The position numbers and the translations under genes were made by a program. A DNA stretch of 9,011 bases, taken from Hydrogenophaga sp. Its GTDB lineage: Bacteria > Pseudomonadota > Gammaproteobacteria > Burkholderiales > Burkholderiaceae_C. Location of the stretch: assembly GCA_018335615.1 (NCBI GenBank), contig JAGXRS010000006.1:1-9011 (forward strand), read 5' to 3'. The notes under the pieces are model-generated. The model was not told the origin of the DNA. It saw nothing but the letters and a program-made list of their open reading frames with translations, and searched no databases. Below, piece by piece: positions 1-5,844 of the stretch (position 1 is its first letter; the number at the start of each line of letters is the position of its first letter).

Positions 1-187
1 CCAGCGGGTGCGGGCAACCCGGGTCGGGGGCATCGTGCACGCAGGCTTCGTCGTTGTAGTGCAGGTGGGCGTCGAACAGTGGGCCCTGGTAGTCGGCGGC
101 GGCCGCTGCCGGGGCGCACCAGCCCATCACCAGCGCGGCGAGCGCGGCCGCCCAGCCCCCTGTCCTGCGTGCGGCACGGCCCGCCAT
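1..187 (-). CDS. Exported amidohydrolase-like protein, N-terminal part (runs off the left edge)
   Basis: Only the first 62 codons lie in the window. The start is the ATG at 187-185, 3 bp after the stop of the dienelactone hydrolase gene, so the two are probably co-transcribed. No convincing Shine-Dalgarno sequence precedes it. The N-terminus reads as a signal peptide: basic residues (RAARR, about 4-8), a hydrophobic stretch (about 12-24) and an Ala-rich end with likely cleavage near residues 28-31, which implies export to the periplasm. The mature part opens with LFDAHLHYND, in which His41 and His43 form the HxH metal-binding motif found at the first strand of the amidohydrolase TIM-barrel superfamily. 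Cys48 and Cys57 follow and could form a disulfide. The family call rests on this single motif and most of the protein is unseen, so substrate and reaction are unknown. Confidence 0.6.
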   Translation of the reverse strand, partial: MAGRAARRTGGWAAALAALVMGWCAPAAAAADYQGPLFDAHLHYNDEACVHDAPDPGCPHPL

Positions 188-190
188 GGC

Positions 191-874
191 TCACGCCAGG
201 TGCTGGTCGAAGAAGGCGAGCGTGCGCTGGCGCGCCAGGCGCGCGGCCGCTTCGTCAAAGGAGCCGCGCTGGTCGCAATTGAAGCCATGGTTCGCGGCGT
301 ACACCTGCACCTCCACCGTCGGCTGAACACCCTTGAAACGCTCCACCGAGTCGAGCGGAATCCAGTGGTCCTGGTCGCCAAAATGGGCCAGCACCGGCAC
401 CTTGGGCGCGCGGATCGATTCGGCCTCGCTGGTCATGCCGCCGCCGTAGTAGGGCACGGCGGCCGACAGGCCGTTCAACTCGCAGGCGGCGCGCCAGGTG
501 AGCAGGCCGCCCCAGCAGTAGCCGACGATGCCGACCTTGCCGGCCTGCGCCGCGTGGTCGATGGCAGCCTGGATGTCCTGCATCACGCCGGGCGGTGGCA
601 GCGCTTCCACGGCGGTCTTGAGCGCAAAGCCGCGGCCCATGTCGGCCTCGGTGTAGCCCAGTTCGACACCCGCCTCCACGCGGTGGAAAGTGGACGGCGC
701 CACCACGAAGTAGCCCTCGGCCGCGTAGCCGTCGGCCACCGAACGGATGTGCGAATTCACCCCGAAAATTTCCTGCAGCACGACCAGGCCGGCCTTGGGC
801 GTGCCGGCCGGCGTGGCCACGTAAGCGGGAAAGCGCGCGCCATTGGCGGCGGTGAGTTCGACAAACTGACCCAT
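191..874 (-). CDS. Dienelactone hydrolase family protein (carboxymethylenebutenolidase-like)
   Basis: A 227-residue cytoplasmic alpha/beta hydrolase, normal in length for dienelactone hydrolases, which open the lactone ring of dienelactones to maleylacetate in chloroaromatic breakdown; many relatives have other ester or lactone substrates. The nucleophile motif GYCWGG puts the catalytic Cys at 120. GDQDHWIP supplies the acid, probably Asp169, and NHGFNC supplies His196. Glu35 in LQEIFG matches the glutamate that activates the cysteine in known family members, and Arg81 and Arg203 sit where substrate-binding arginines are expected. The start ATG at 874 follows a strong AGGAGA Shine-Dalgarno sequence. 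The gene lies 46 bp downstream of the isomerase gene and 3 bp upstream of the amidohydrolase-like gene, suggesting one leftward operon. The family is certain; the substrate is not. Confidence 0.93.
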   Translation of the reverse strand: MGQFVELTAANGARFPAYVATPAGTPKAGLVVLQEIFGVNSHIRSVADGYAAEGYFVVAPSTFHRVEAGVELGYTEADMGRGFALKTAVEALPPPGVMQDIQAAIDHAAQAGKVGIVGYCWGGLLTWRAACELNGLSAAVPYYGGGMTSEAESIRAPKVPVLAHFGDQDHWIPLDSVERFKGVQPTVEVQVYAANHGFNCDQRGSFDEAAARLARQRTLAFFDQHLA

Positions 875-920
875 GTGACAAGTCTCCTGATGTGTTCAAC
901 GGAAAAAAGGGGGAAAGGCT

Positions 921-1520
921 TCAGGCCAGCAAGCGGCGTTCGACGAAATCGAGCCGGTCCTGGCCCCAGAACAGCTCGCCGTCGACCACGTAACTGGGCG
1001 CGCCGAACACGCCCGCTTCCAGGGCCAGGCGGGTGTTCTGCACATAGGCGGCCTGCGTGGCGTCGTCGTGCGACTGCTCCAGCCGCTCCGGGTTCAGGCC
1101 GCACTCGCCCAGCAGCGCCCGCAGCGCCACGGCGTCGGCAATGTCGCGCTCCTCTGCCCACACCGCGCGGGTCACGGCACCGGTCAGGCGCAGGGCCGCG
1201 TCGGTGCCGTCGTGCATGGCCACGGCCGTGATCAGCAGCGCGGCCGGGTCGCCGGGCACCGGGAAGTGCTGCGGGTGCAGGTTCAGGGGCAGGCCCAGCG
1301 CCTCGCTGTAACGGCGCAGCTCGTGCAGGCGGTAGGCCTGGCGCTGCGGTGCCCGCTGCGGCAGGGGCAGGCCGCCAGTGAGCGGAAAAATGTGTCCCAG
1401 GTCCATCGGACGCACGTTCACCTGAGCGCCGGTTCGGCGCACCAGCTCTTCGAAGCGGGCATGGCCCAGGTAGACCCAGGGGCTCTGGGGGGCAAGGTAG
1501 TAGTCGACTGTGTGACGCAT
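921..1520 (-). CDS. 2-hydroxychromene-2-carboxylate isomerase / DsbA-family protein
   Basis: A 199-residue protein with the thioredoxin-fold plus helical-insert layout of 2-hydroxychromene-2-carboxylate isomerases (kappa-class GST relatives). These glutathione-dependent enzymes isomerise 2-hydroxychromene-2-carboxylate in naphthalene-type catabolism. The N-terminal motif APQSPWVYLGHARF places Ser13-Pro14 where the catalytic serine of the family lies, replacing the CxxC of true DsbA oxidoreductases, so a redox role is unlikely. Near the C-terminus, GVFGAPSYVVDGELFWGQDRL (170-190) carries the cis-proline loop (Pro175) and the conserved FWGQDR segment. The start ATG at 1520 has an AGGAGA Shine-Dalgarno sequence just upstream. 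It is the first gene of the leftward group and is divergent from the SDR gene across a palindrome-bearing intergenic region. No naphthalene dioxygenase or ring-cleavage gene is visible nearby, so the natural substrate may differ. Confidence 0.88.
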   Translation of the reverse strand: MRHTVDYYLAPQSPWVYLGHARFEELVRRTGAQVNVRPMDLGHIFPLTGGLPLPQRAPQRQAYRLHELRRYSEALGLPLNLHPQHFPVPGDPAALLITAVAMHDGTDAALRLTGAVTRAVWAEERDIADAVALRALLGECGLNPERLEQSHDDATQAAYVQNTRLALEAGVFGAPSYVVDGELFWGQDRLDFVERRLLA

Positions 1521-1612
1521 GGGTGTCTCCTGGCGCTGTTGTAATGGATTCTGCCGTTGCGCAACGACGGCATGTTGTAAGCGATGCGTCCACTTTATGC
1601 GGGAGGCGGGTG
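1521..1612. promoter_or_regulatory. Divergent promoter/operator region between the isomerase and SDR genes
   Basis: These 92 bp separate two divergent start codons, so promoters for both directions should lie here. The centre holds a perfect 12-bp palindrome, CGTTGCGCAACG, at 1555-1566. Its arms can extend to TGCCG on the left and CGGCA on the right if a 3-base offset is allowed. Two identical direct copies of TGTTGTAA lie at 1537-1544 and 1573-1580 on either side. The Shine-Dalgarno sequences occupy the edges (GGGAGG at 1601-1606 for SDR; TCTCCT on the plus strand at about 1526-1531 for the isomerase). I could not assign convincing -35/-10 boxes. Operator function is inferred from symmetry and position. 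Confidence 0.55.
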
Positions 1613-2371
1613 ATGGACAAGGTGCACAACCAGGTGTTGCTGGTGACAGGCGGCGGGCGCGGCATTGGCGCGGCCACCGCGCGGCTGGCGGCGCAGCAGG
1701 GCTGGACGGTGGCAGTGAACTACGCGGCGAATTCGCTGGCGGCCGACGAGGTGGTGCGCAGCATCCGCGCAGCCGGCGGCACGGCCATGGCGGTGCAGGC
1801 CGACGTGGCCGATGAAGAACAGGTACTCGCCATGTTCCGGCGCATCGACGCCAAGCTCGGGCCGCTGGGCGGGCTGGTGAACAACGCCGGCGTGGTGGAC
1901 GTGAGCGCCCGCGTCGACGAAATGAGCATGACGCGCTGGCGTCGCATGTTCGACATCAACGTGCTGGGCTCGATGCTCTGTGCCCGGGAAGCGGTGCGCC
2001 GCATGAGCACGCGCCACGGCGGCGCGGGCGGCAGCATCGTCAACCTCTCCAGCGCCGCGTCCCGCCTGGGCTCGCCCGGCCAGTATGTGGACTACGCGGC
2101 GGCCAAGGGCGCCATCGACGCCTTCACCATCGGCCTGGCCAAGGAAGTGGCGGCCGAAGGCATCCGCGTGAACGCGGTGCGCCCCGGACTGATCGACACC
2201 GAGATCCACGCCTCGGGTGGCCTGCCCGACCGGGTGCGCGACCTGCAGCACCTTGTACCCATGCAGCGCGGCGGCACGGCCGACGAGGTGGCGCAGGCCA
2301 TCGTCTGGCTGCTCTCGCCCGCCGCCAGTTACACCACCATGAGCCTGCTGGATGTTTCCGGCGGGCGCTGA
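1613..2371 (+). CDS. SDR-family NAD(P)-dependent oxidoreductase
   Basis: A 252-residue classical short-chain dehydrogenase/reductase. The cofactor motif TGGGRGIG lies at 12-19, the structural NNAG at 90-93, the catalytic Asn in FDINV at 116, a catalytic Ser in NLSSAAS at 146-147, and the YxxxK pair at Tyr161/Lys165, followed by VRPGLIDTEI. The residues after the second beta strand (VNYAAN, about 35-40) lack an acidic residue at the usual NAD-specific position, which leans towards NADP(H). The reaction would be a reversible alcohol/ketone conversion; FabG-like and catabolic dehydrogenases share these motifs, so the substrate is unknown. I chose the ATG at 1613 because GGGAGG lies 6 bp upstream and the protein then begins at the usual distance from the TGxxxGIG motif; the frame stays open back to 1523. 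The MaoC-like gene follows after 13 bp, so the two form a likely operon. Confidence 0.93.
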   Translation: MDKVHNQVLLVTGGGRGIGAATARLAAQQGWTVAVNYAANSLAADEVVRSIRAAGGTAMAVQADVADEEQVLAMFRRIDAKLGPLGGLVNNAGVVDVSARVDEMSMTRWRRMFDINVLGSMLCAREAVRRMSTRHGGAGGSIVNLSSAASRLGSPGQYVDYAAAKGAIDAFTIGLAKEVAAEGIRVNAVRPGLIDTEIHASGGLPDRVRDLQHLVPMQRGGTADEVAQAIVWLLSPAASYTTMSLLDVSGGR

Positions 2372-2384
2372 ACAGGAGCCCCAC

Positions 2385-2882
2385 ATGACCGCCACCACCC
2401 CTGAACAAAGCCCGCACATCACCATCTGGTGGGAAGACCTGGCCGTCGGCCAGGTGCGCGACCTGGGCAGTCTCTCGCCCACGCGCGAAGAGATCATTGC
2501 CTTCGCCTCGCAGTTCGATCCGCAGCCCTTCCACCTCAGCGACGAGGCCGGCAAAGCCTCGGTGTTCGGGGGATTGAGCGCCAGCGGCTGGCACACCTGC
2601 GCCATGGCCATGCGGCTGATGGTGACGAACTTTTTGCACGAAACCTCCAGCCTGGGCTCGCCCGGCCTGGAGAGCCTGAAGTGGACCAAGCCGGTCTACC
2701 CGGGCGACGTGCTGCGCCTGCAGCACACCATCACCGAGAAGCGGTCCATGAGCAAGCGGCCCGACGTGGGCCTGGTGCGCACGATCTGGGAAATGTTCAA
2801 CCAGCACGGCGACAAGGTGCTGCACATGGAGGGATACGGCATGTTCCGCAAACGGGCGCCCGGTACGCCAGTCGACGCGTGA
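2385..2882 (+). CDS. MaoC-like hot-dog dehydratase/hydratase
   Basis: A 165-residue single hot-dog-domain protein of the MaoC/(R)-enoyl-CoA hydratase class. The hydratase-2 signature region reads FDPQPFHLSDEAGKAS followed by FGGLSASGWHT; Asp45 and His50 match the catalytic Asp/His pair of PhaJ-type hydratases. WTKPVYPGDVLR (about 105-116) is the typical second-half motif of the fold. The usual chemistry is addition of water to an enoyl-CoA, though many MaoC-like proteins act on branched or dicarboxylic CoA esters. The start ATG at 2385 has CAGGAG at 2373-2378, directly after the SDR stop. Co-transcription with the SDR gene fits a hydratase plus dehydrogenase pair acting in sequence on a CoA ester. 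The family is clear, the substrate is not. Confidence 0.92.
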   Translation: MTATTPEQSPHITIWWEDLAVGQVRDLGSLSPTREEIIAFASQFDPQPFHLSDEAGKASVFGGLSASGWHTCAMAMRLMVTNFLHETSSLGSPGLESLKWTKPVYPGDVLRLQHTITEKRSMSKRPDVGLVRTIWEMFNQHGDKVLHMEGYGMFRKRAPGTPVDA

Positions 2883-2923
2883 ATGCCCCCTGAATTCCGC
2901 GCCCGCGAAGGGCCACCGCGGGA

Positions 2924-2954
2924 ACACCTGGTGTGGCATGGGCGTTGCCATGCC
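2924..2954. promoter_or_regulatory. Two abutting palindromes upstream of the MarC-family gene
   Basis: ACACC-T-GGTGT at 2924-2934 is a perfect palindrome with one central base. Directly next to it, GGCATGG (2935-2941) and CCATGCC (2948-2954) form a perfect 7-bp inverted repeat around a 6-base loop. Both lie in the 86-bp gap between the MaoC-like stop and the MarC start. They could be an operator pair or a structured leader. There is no T-run, so an intrinsic terminator for the SDR-MaoC pair is less likely. Confidence 0.4.
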
Positions 2955-2968
2955 CCACAATCCGCGGC

Positions 2969-3586
2969 ATGGATTTCAAGCCCCTCATCACGCTGCTCGC
3001 CATCGTCAACCCGCTGGCGATCGTGCCCTTTTTCATTCATTACACGCAGGGTTTCTCGGCGCGCCAGCGCCGGCGCACGGTGCTGATCTCGTCCTTCAGC
3101 GCGTTCGCCGTCATCGCCACCTGCGCCATCATCGGCCTGCAGATCCTGGAGTTCTTCGGCATCTCGCTCGCCAGCTTCCAGGTGGGCGGCGGCATGCTGC
3201 TGCTGACCTCGGCCCTGGCCATGCTGAACGCGCAGCCGGCCGAGGCCAAGACCACGCAGGGCGAGGTGGACGACGCCTCGGCCCGCGCGTCCATCGCCGT
3301 GGTGCCGCTGACCATTCCGCTGCTCACCGGGCCGGCCACCATGTCCACCGTGGTGATCTACGCCGACCAGGCGCAATCCTTCCTGCAGCACGCCGCGCTG
3401 GTGGGTTACGGCGTGGTGATCGCGCTGGCCACGGCCGTGTGCTTCACGCTGGCCCAGCCGATCTCGAAGGCGCTGGGCCAGACCGGCATCAACGTGATGA
3501 CCCGTCTCATGGGCCTGATCCTCGCGGCCCTGGCGGTGGAGGTGATGGCCACCGGCCTGGTCAAACTGTTCCCGGCGCTGGGCTGA
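2969..3586 (+). CDS. MarC-family integral membrane protein
   Basis: A 205-residue inner-membrane protein of the MarC family (UPF0056), normal in length. The name came from the multiple-antibiotic-resistance locus, but a role in resistance is not supported and the physiological function remains unclear; some relatives are described as amino-acid transporters. Six hydrophobic segments are visible at about 5-25, 37-59, 64-86, 107-131, 143-163 and 178-200. Family motifs are IVNPLAIVPFF (12-22) in the first segment and PLTIPLLTGPATMSTV (113-128) in the fourth; the hydrophilic loop 88-106 lies between. The ATG at 2969 is chosen because MDFKPLITLLAIVNP matches the family N-terminus; no good Shine-Dalgarno sequence precedes it, and the frame is open to 2933. 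It probably has its own promoter and is unrelated to the catabolic genes on either side. Confidence 0.92.
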   Translation: MDFKPLITLLAIVNPLAIVPFFIHYTQGFSARQRRRTVLISSFSAFAVIATCAIIGLQILEFFGISLASFQVGGGMLLLTSALAMLNAQPAEAKTTQGEVDDASARASIAVVPLTIPLLTGPATMSTVVIYADQAQSFLQHAALVGYGVVIALATAVCFTLAQPISKALGQTGINVMTRLMGLILAALAVEVMATGLVKLFPALG

Positions 3587-3594
3587 GGCGGCAA

Positions 3595-3615
3595 CGGCCG
3601 CAGCCCGAGCGGCCG
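3595..3615. terminator. GC-rich hairpin between convergent genes (possible bidirectional terminator)
   Basis: CGGCCGC (3595-3601) and GCGGCCG (3609-3615) form a perfect 7-bp stem around a 7-base loop. The hairpin lies in the 33-bp gap where the MarC gene (stop 3584-3586) and the TRAP binding-protein gene (stop 3622-3620) converge. No T-tract follows on either strand, so it is at best an atypical terminator. Position is the main support. Confidence 0.35.
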
Positions 3616-3619
3616 CGGA

Positions 3620-4642
3620 TCAGCGGGCCTTCTGCGCTTCGGCGCGGAACTCGGCCAGCACGGCGCGCGCGTTCTTGAGGCCACGCGCCTCGGCCGCGGC
3701 CACCCAGCGGTCTTCCAGCGCGGCCTGCTTGGCCTTCACCTCGTTCACGAACGCCTCATTGGCCATCTGGCGCTGCACGCCGGTCTGTTTCTGGATCTCG
3801 CGCGAGGCGGCGTCGGTGCGGTCCCAGCCGGCGGCGAACAGGCGCGTGGCGGCTTCGCCCGAAACGCGGTCGATCACGGCGCGCTCTTCGGGCTTGAGGC
3901 TGTTGTACTTGGCCTGGTTCATCATGAAGACGAAGCTGGTGTTGTAGAGGCCGCCCGGGAAGGTGGTGGCGTACTTGACCATGCCCAGGCGCATGGACTG
4001 CAGCGACTCGTCCGGGAAGAAGGTGCCGTCCATCACGCCGGTGGACAGCAGTTCGAACGAGTCGGTGGCCGGCTTCAGGGTGGTGTTCCAGCCCATCAGC
4101 TTGGTCAGTTCGTTGATGTTGCCCCCGCCGATGCGGAACTTGAGCTTGGCGGCATCGGCCGCGCTCGTGACCGGCTGCTTCACCGTGAAGATGATGCCGG
4201 GGCCATGGGTGAACACGCCCAGCACCTTCACGCCGCGGTGCTCGCCCAGCGGAGCGAAGTACTTGTCGTAAATGCGCTGGTAGGCCAGGCTGGTGGCCAT
4301 GGACGAGTCGCCCAGGAACGGAAACTCGGCCACCTGCGTGAAGACGAAGCGGCCCGGCGTGTAGCCGTCCACCGTGTAGGACACGTCGGCCAGGCCGTCG
4401 CGCACCGCGTCGAACGTACCGGGTGGCGCCGACACGGCCTTGGGCAGCAGGTTGCACTTGACGCTGCCGTTGGTGCCCTTCTCCACCGCCTCGCACCACT
4501 GGTTCTGGGCCACGGTGGCGCCGTGCGAGGGCGGCAGCCAGGTGGACACGGACAGCACGGTCTGGGCCTGCGCCAGCGAGGCGCTGGCGAGCAGGGCCGC
4601 CGCCGCGACGGCGCGCAGGGTCATGGTGGGGTTCGGGGTCAT
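3620..4642 (-). CDS. TRAP transporter substrate-binding protein, DctP family
   Basis: A 340-residue periplasmic solute-binding protein of a tripartite ATP-independent periplasmic (TRAP) transporter. It binds an organic acid and passes it to a membrane DctQM complex powered by an ion gradient. A signal peptide (residues 1-26; hydrophobic core about 11-24) ends in AQA before QTVLSVSTWLPP, the usual start of the mature domain. The segment LKFRIGGG places Arg170 where DctP proteins keep the arginine that grips the ligand carboxylate. GVMDGTFFPDESLQSM (202-217) and the C-terminal helices also fit the family. The ATG at 4642 has AGGAGA about 6 bp upstream; a second Met at residue 7 is an alternative start. 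The gene is 13 bp downstream of the Rieske oxygenase gene, so it is probably co-transcribed and may feed that enzyme's pathway. No DctQ or DctM gene follows: the next gene converges from the opposite strand. Confidence 0.95.
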   Translation of the reverse strand: MTPNPTMTLRAVAAAALLASASLAQAQTVLSVSTWLPPSHGATVAQNQWCEAVEKGTNGSVKCNLLPKAVSAPPGTFDAVRDGLADVSYTVDGYTPGRFVFTQVAEFPFLGDSSMATSLAYQRIYDKYFAPLGEHRGVKVLGVFTHGPGIIFTVKQPVTSAADAAKLKFRIGGGNINELTKLMGWNTTLKPATDSFELLSTGVMDGTFFPDESLQSMRLGMVKYATTFPGGLYNTSFVFMMNQAKYNSLKPEERAVIDRVSGEAATRLFAAGWDRTDAASREIQKQTGVQRQMANEAFVNEVKAKQAALEDRWVAAAEARGLKNARAVLAEFRAEAQKAR

Positions 4643-4655
4643 GGTATGTCTCCTG

Positions 4656-5747
4656 TTATCGGTGGGTGGATGCGGGAACGGATGCGCTGGCGCAGGCCGC
4701 GGCCTGCTCGGCCTTGACCCGGCCTTCCAGCAGGCGGCGGAACTGGATGAGTGCAGCATCCATGGCCAGCGGCAGCATGGGCAGGCCGGGGTTGAGCGCG
4801 ATGGTGCGGTACTGCGCCGAGATCATGTCGCGGTCTTCGTTGAAGGCCACAAGCAGGCTGTTGAAGATGCTGTCGGTGACGCTGTCGTCGCCCTCGTCGC
4901 TGGGGTGCGATTGCTGGAAGAAGTAGTGCGTGCTGTGCTCGGTTTCGGGCGTGAGGGTCTGGCAGCTGTGCAGCCGCACCGATGGGCCGCCGTCGTCGGG
5001 TGTCGTGCCGGTGGGCCGCCCGCCGGAGTGCATGAGCAGGGTGCCGGGCAGCAGGAATTCGTAGTCGAACCAGCGGTCCAGGTGGGTGTCGAAATCGCGG
5101 AAGCGGCGGTAGAAGGGCGGCGGCGGCACGTTCGGCACATGGCGGCTGACCCGGATGCCGATCTGCGGCCAGTCGGCGGTGGCGCCCGGCACGGGCGCGA
5201 TGGTCGGGCGCGCCTGGGCAATCTCGGTGGAGCCGCCCAGCGTCTTCTCATGCACGTAGCTCAGGTGCGAGAAATCCAGCAGGTTGTCGCAAATCAGCAG
5301 GTAAGGCGTGTCGTAGTGCAGGTAGCCCGGCTTGTGCTTCCATTGCGGGCTCTCGCAGGAGAAGTTGTCGGGCAGCAGGGCGGGGTCGGCCTTTGCCGGG
5401 TCGCCCATCCAGATGAAGACCCAGTTGTTCTTCTGCACCACCGGGTAGCTGCGCACGCGCGCCTTGGCCGGCACGATGGGAATGCCCGGCGCTTCCACAC
5501 AGGCGCCCGCCGGGTCGAATTTCAGGCCGTGGTAGCCGCAGCGCACGCAGTCGCCTTCGCGCCGGCCCTTGGAGAGCGGCGCGTGGCGGTGGCAGCAGCG
5601 GTCTTCCAGGGCCACGATGGCGCCCGCCGCGGTGCGGTACACCAGCACCGGCTCGTTGAGCACGGTGCGGGTGAAGAGTTCGCTTGATTTCGCCGGGGGA
5701 ATCTCATGCCCCCAGGCAATGACGTACCAGCAGTTGCGCAGCCACAT
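4656..5747 (-). CDS. Rieske non-heme iron oxygenase, vanillate O-demethylase oxygenase-like
   Basis: A 363-residue oxygenase component of the aromatic ring-hydroxylating/O-demethylating type. The Rieske [2Fe-2S] ligands are Cys51-x-His53 (in CCHRHAPLSKG) and Cys70-x-x-His73 (in CGYHGL). The catalytic-domain mononuclear iron motif lies in CDNLLDFSHLSYVHE, with Asp158, His161 and His166. The order N-terminal WYVIAW, Rieske domain and DNLLDFSHLSYVH is typical of VanA-like O-demethylases, shorter than biphenyl- or naphthalene-type alpha subunits. Such enzymes need electrons from a ferredoxin/reductase (VanB-like), and none is encoded in this window. The start ATG at 5747 has AAGGAGA just upstream. 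A LuxR-type regulator gene lies 97 bp upstream on the same strand and a TRAP binding protein 13 bp downstream. A methoxylated aromatic acid is a reasonable substrate guess, but steroid- and amine-acting relatives share the motifs. Confidence 0.94.
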   Translation of the reverse strand: MWLRNCWYVIAWGHEIPPAKSSELFTRTVLNEPVLVYRTAAGAIVALEDRCCHRHAPLSKGRREGDCVRCGYHGLKFDPAGACVEAPGIPIVPAKARVRSYPVVQKNNWVFIWMGDPAKADPALLPDNFSCESPQWKHKPGYLHYDTPYLLICDNLLDFSHLSYVHEKTLGGSTEIAQARPTIAPVPGATADWPQIGIRVSRHVPNVPPPPFYRRFRDFDTHLDRWFDYEFLLPGTLLMHSGGRPTGTTPDDGGPSVRLHSCQTLTPETEHSTHYFFQQSHPSDEGDDSVTDSIFNSLLVAFNEDRDMISAQYRTIALNPGLPMLPLAMDAALIQFRRLLEGRVKAEQAAACASASVPASTHR

Positions 5748-5761
5748 GAACCGTCTCCTTG

Positions 5762-5775
5762 ATGACGAGGGTCAT
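5762..5775. promoter_or_regulatory. Short inverted repeat next to the Rieske oxygenase ribosome-binding site
   Basis: ATGAC (5762-5766) and GTCAT (5771-5775) form a perfect 5-bp inverted repeat around GAGG, immediately upstream of the AAGGAGA Shine-Dalgarno sequence (5760-5754 on the minus strand). It could be an operator half-site pair or an mRNA stem near the translation start. The repeat is short and chance is possible. Confidence 0.25.
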
Positions 5776-5800
5776 GCTAGGTCGGTGGCGGCATCCAGGC

Positions 5801-5818
5801 GTCCCCCTTGCGGGGGAC
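5801..5818. repeat. Perfect 7-bp stem-loop between the LuxR and Rieske genes
   Basis: GTCCCCC (5801-5807) and GGGGGAC (5812-5818) pair perfectly around TTGC; transcribed leftward the loop is GCAA, a stable GNRA tetraloop. It begins about 26 bases after the LuxR-type stop codon. No T-run follows in the leftward direction, so it is not a standard intrinsic terminator, although it could stabilise the 3' end of the regulator transcript. Similar C-run/G-run stem-loops are, from memory, scattered between genes in Comamonadaceae genomes. Confidence 0.5.
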
Positions 5819-5844
5819 AGACCGGGTTTTTGCCGCCCGCCGGC

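Noticed and set aside
8..1231. A 407-codon plus-strand open frame across the hydrolase and isomerase genes
   Set aside because: It spans two confident minus-strand genes and reads as Arg/Gly/Ala-rich shadow sequence.
1523..1612. An N-terminal extension of the SDR protein by 30 residues
   Set aside because: It would place coding sequence over the divergent intergenic palindrome; the ATG at 1613 has a good Shine-Dalgarno sequence and the usual distance to the Rossmann motif.
1595..2689. A 364-codon minus-strand open frame opposite the SDR and MaoC-like genes
   Set aside because: The plus-strand SDR and MaoC motifs are unambiguous; this frame has His/Ala-rich shadow composition.
4643..4759. 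An N-terminal extension of the TRAP binding protein upstream to 4759
   Set aside because: It would overlap the 3' end of the Rieske gene and bury the signal peptide; the ATG at 4642 has a strong Shine-Dalgarno sequence.
4440..5687. A 415-codon plus-strand open frame opposite the Rieske and TRAP genes
   Set aside because: It runs antisense to clear Rieske motifs and has no motif or ribosome-binding site of its own.
5801..5833. A standard rho-independent terminator for the regulator gene
   Set aside because: In the leftward direction no T-run follows the stem. The T5 run at about 5827-5831 is on the plus strand, roughly 10 bases from the stem, and no plus-strand gene ends there.
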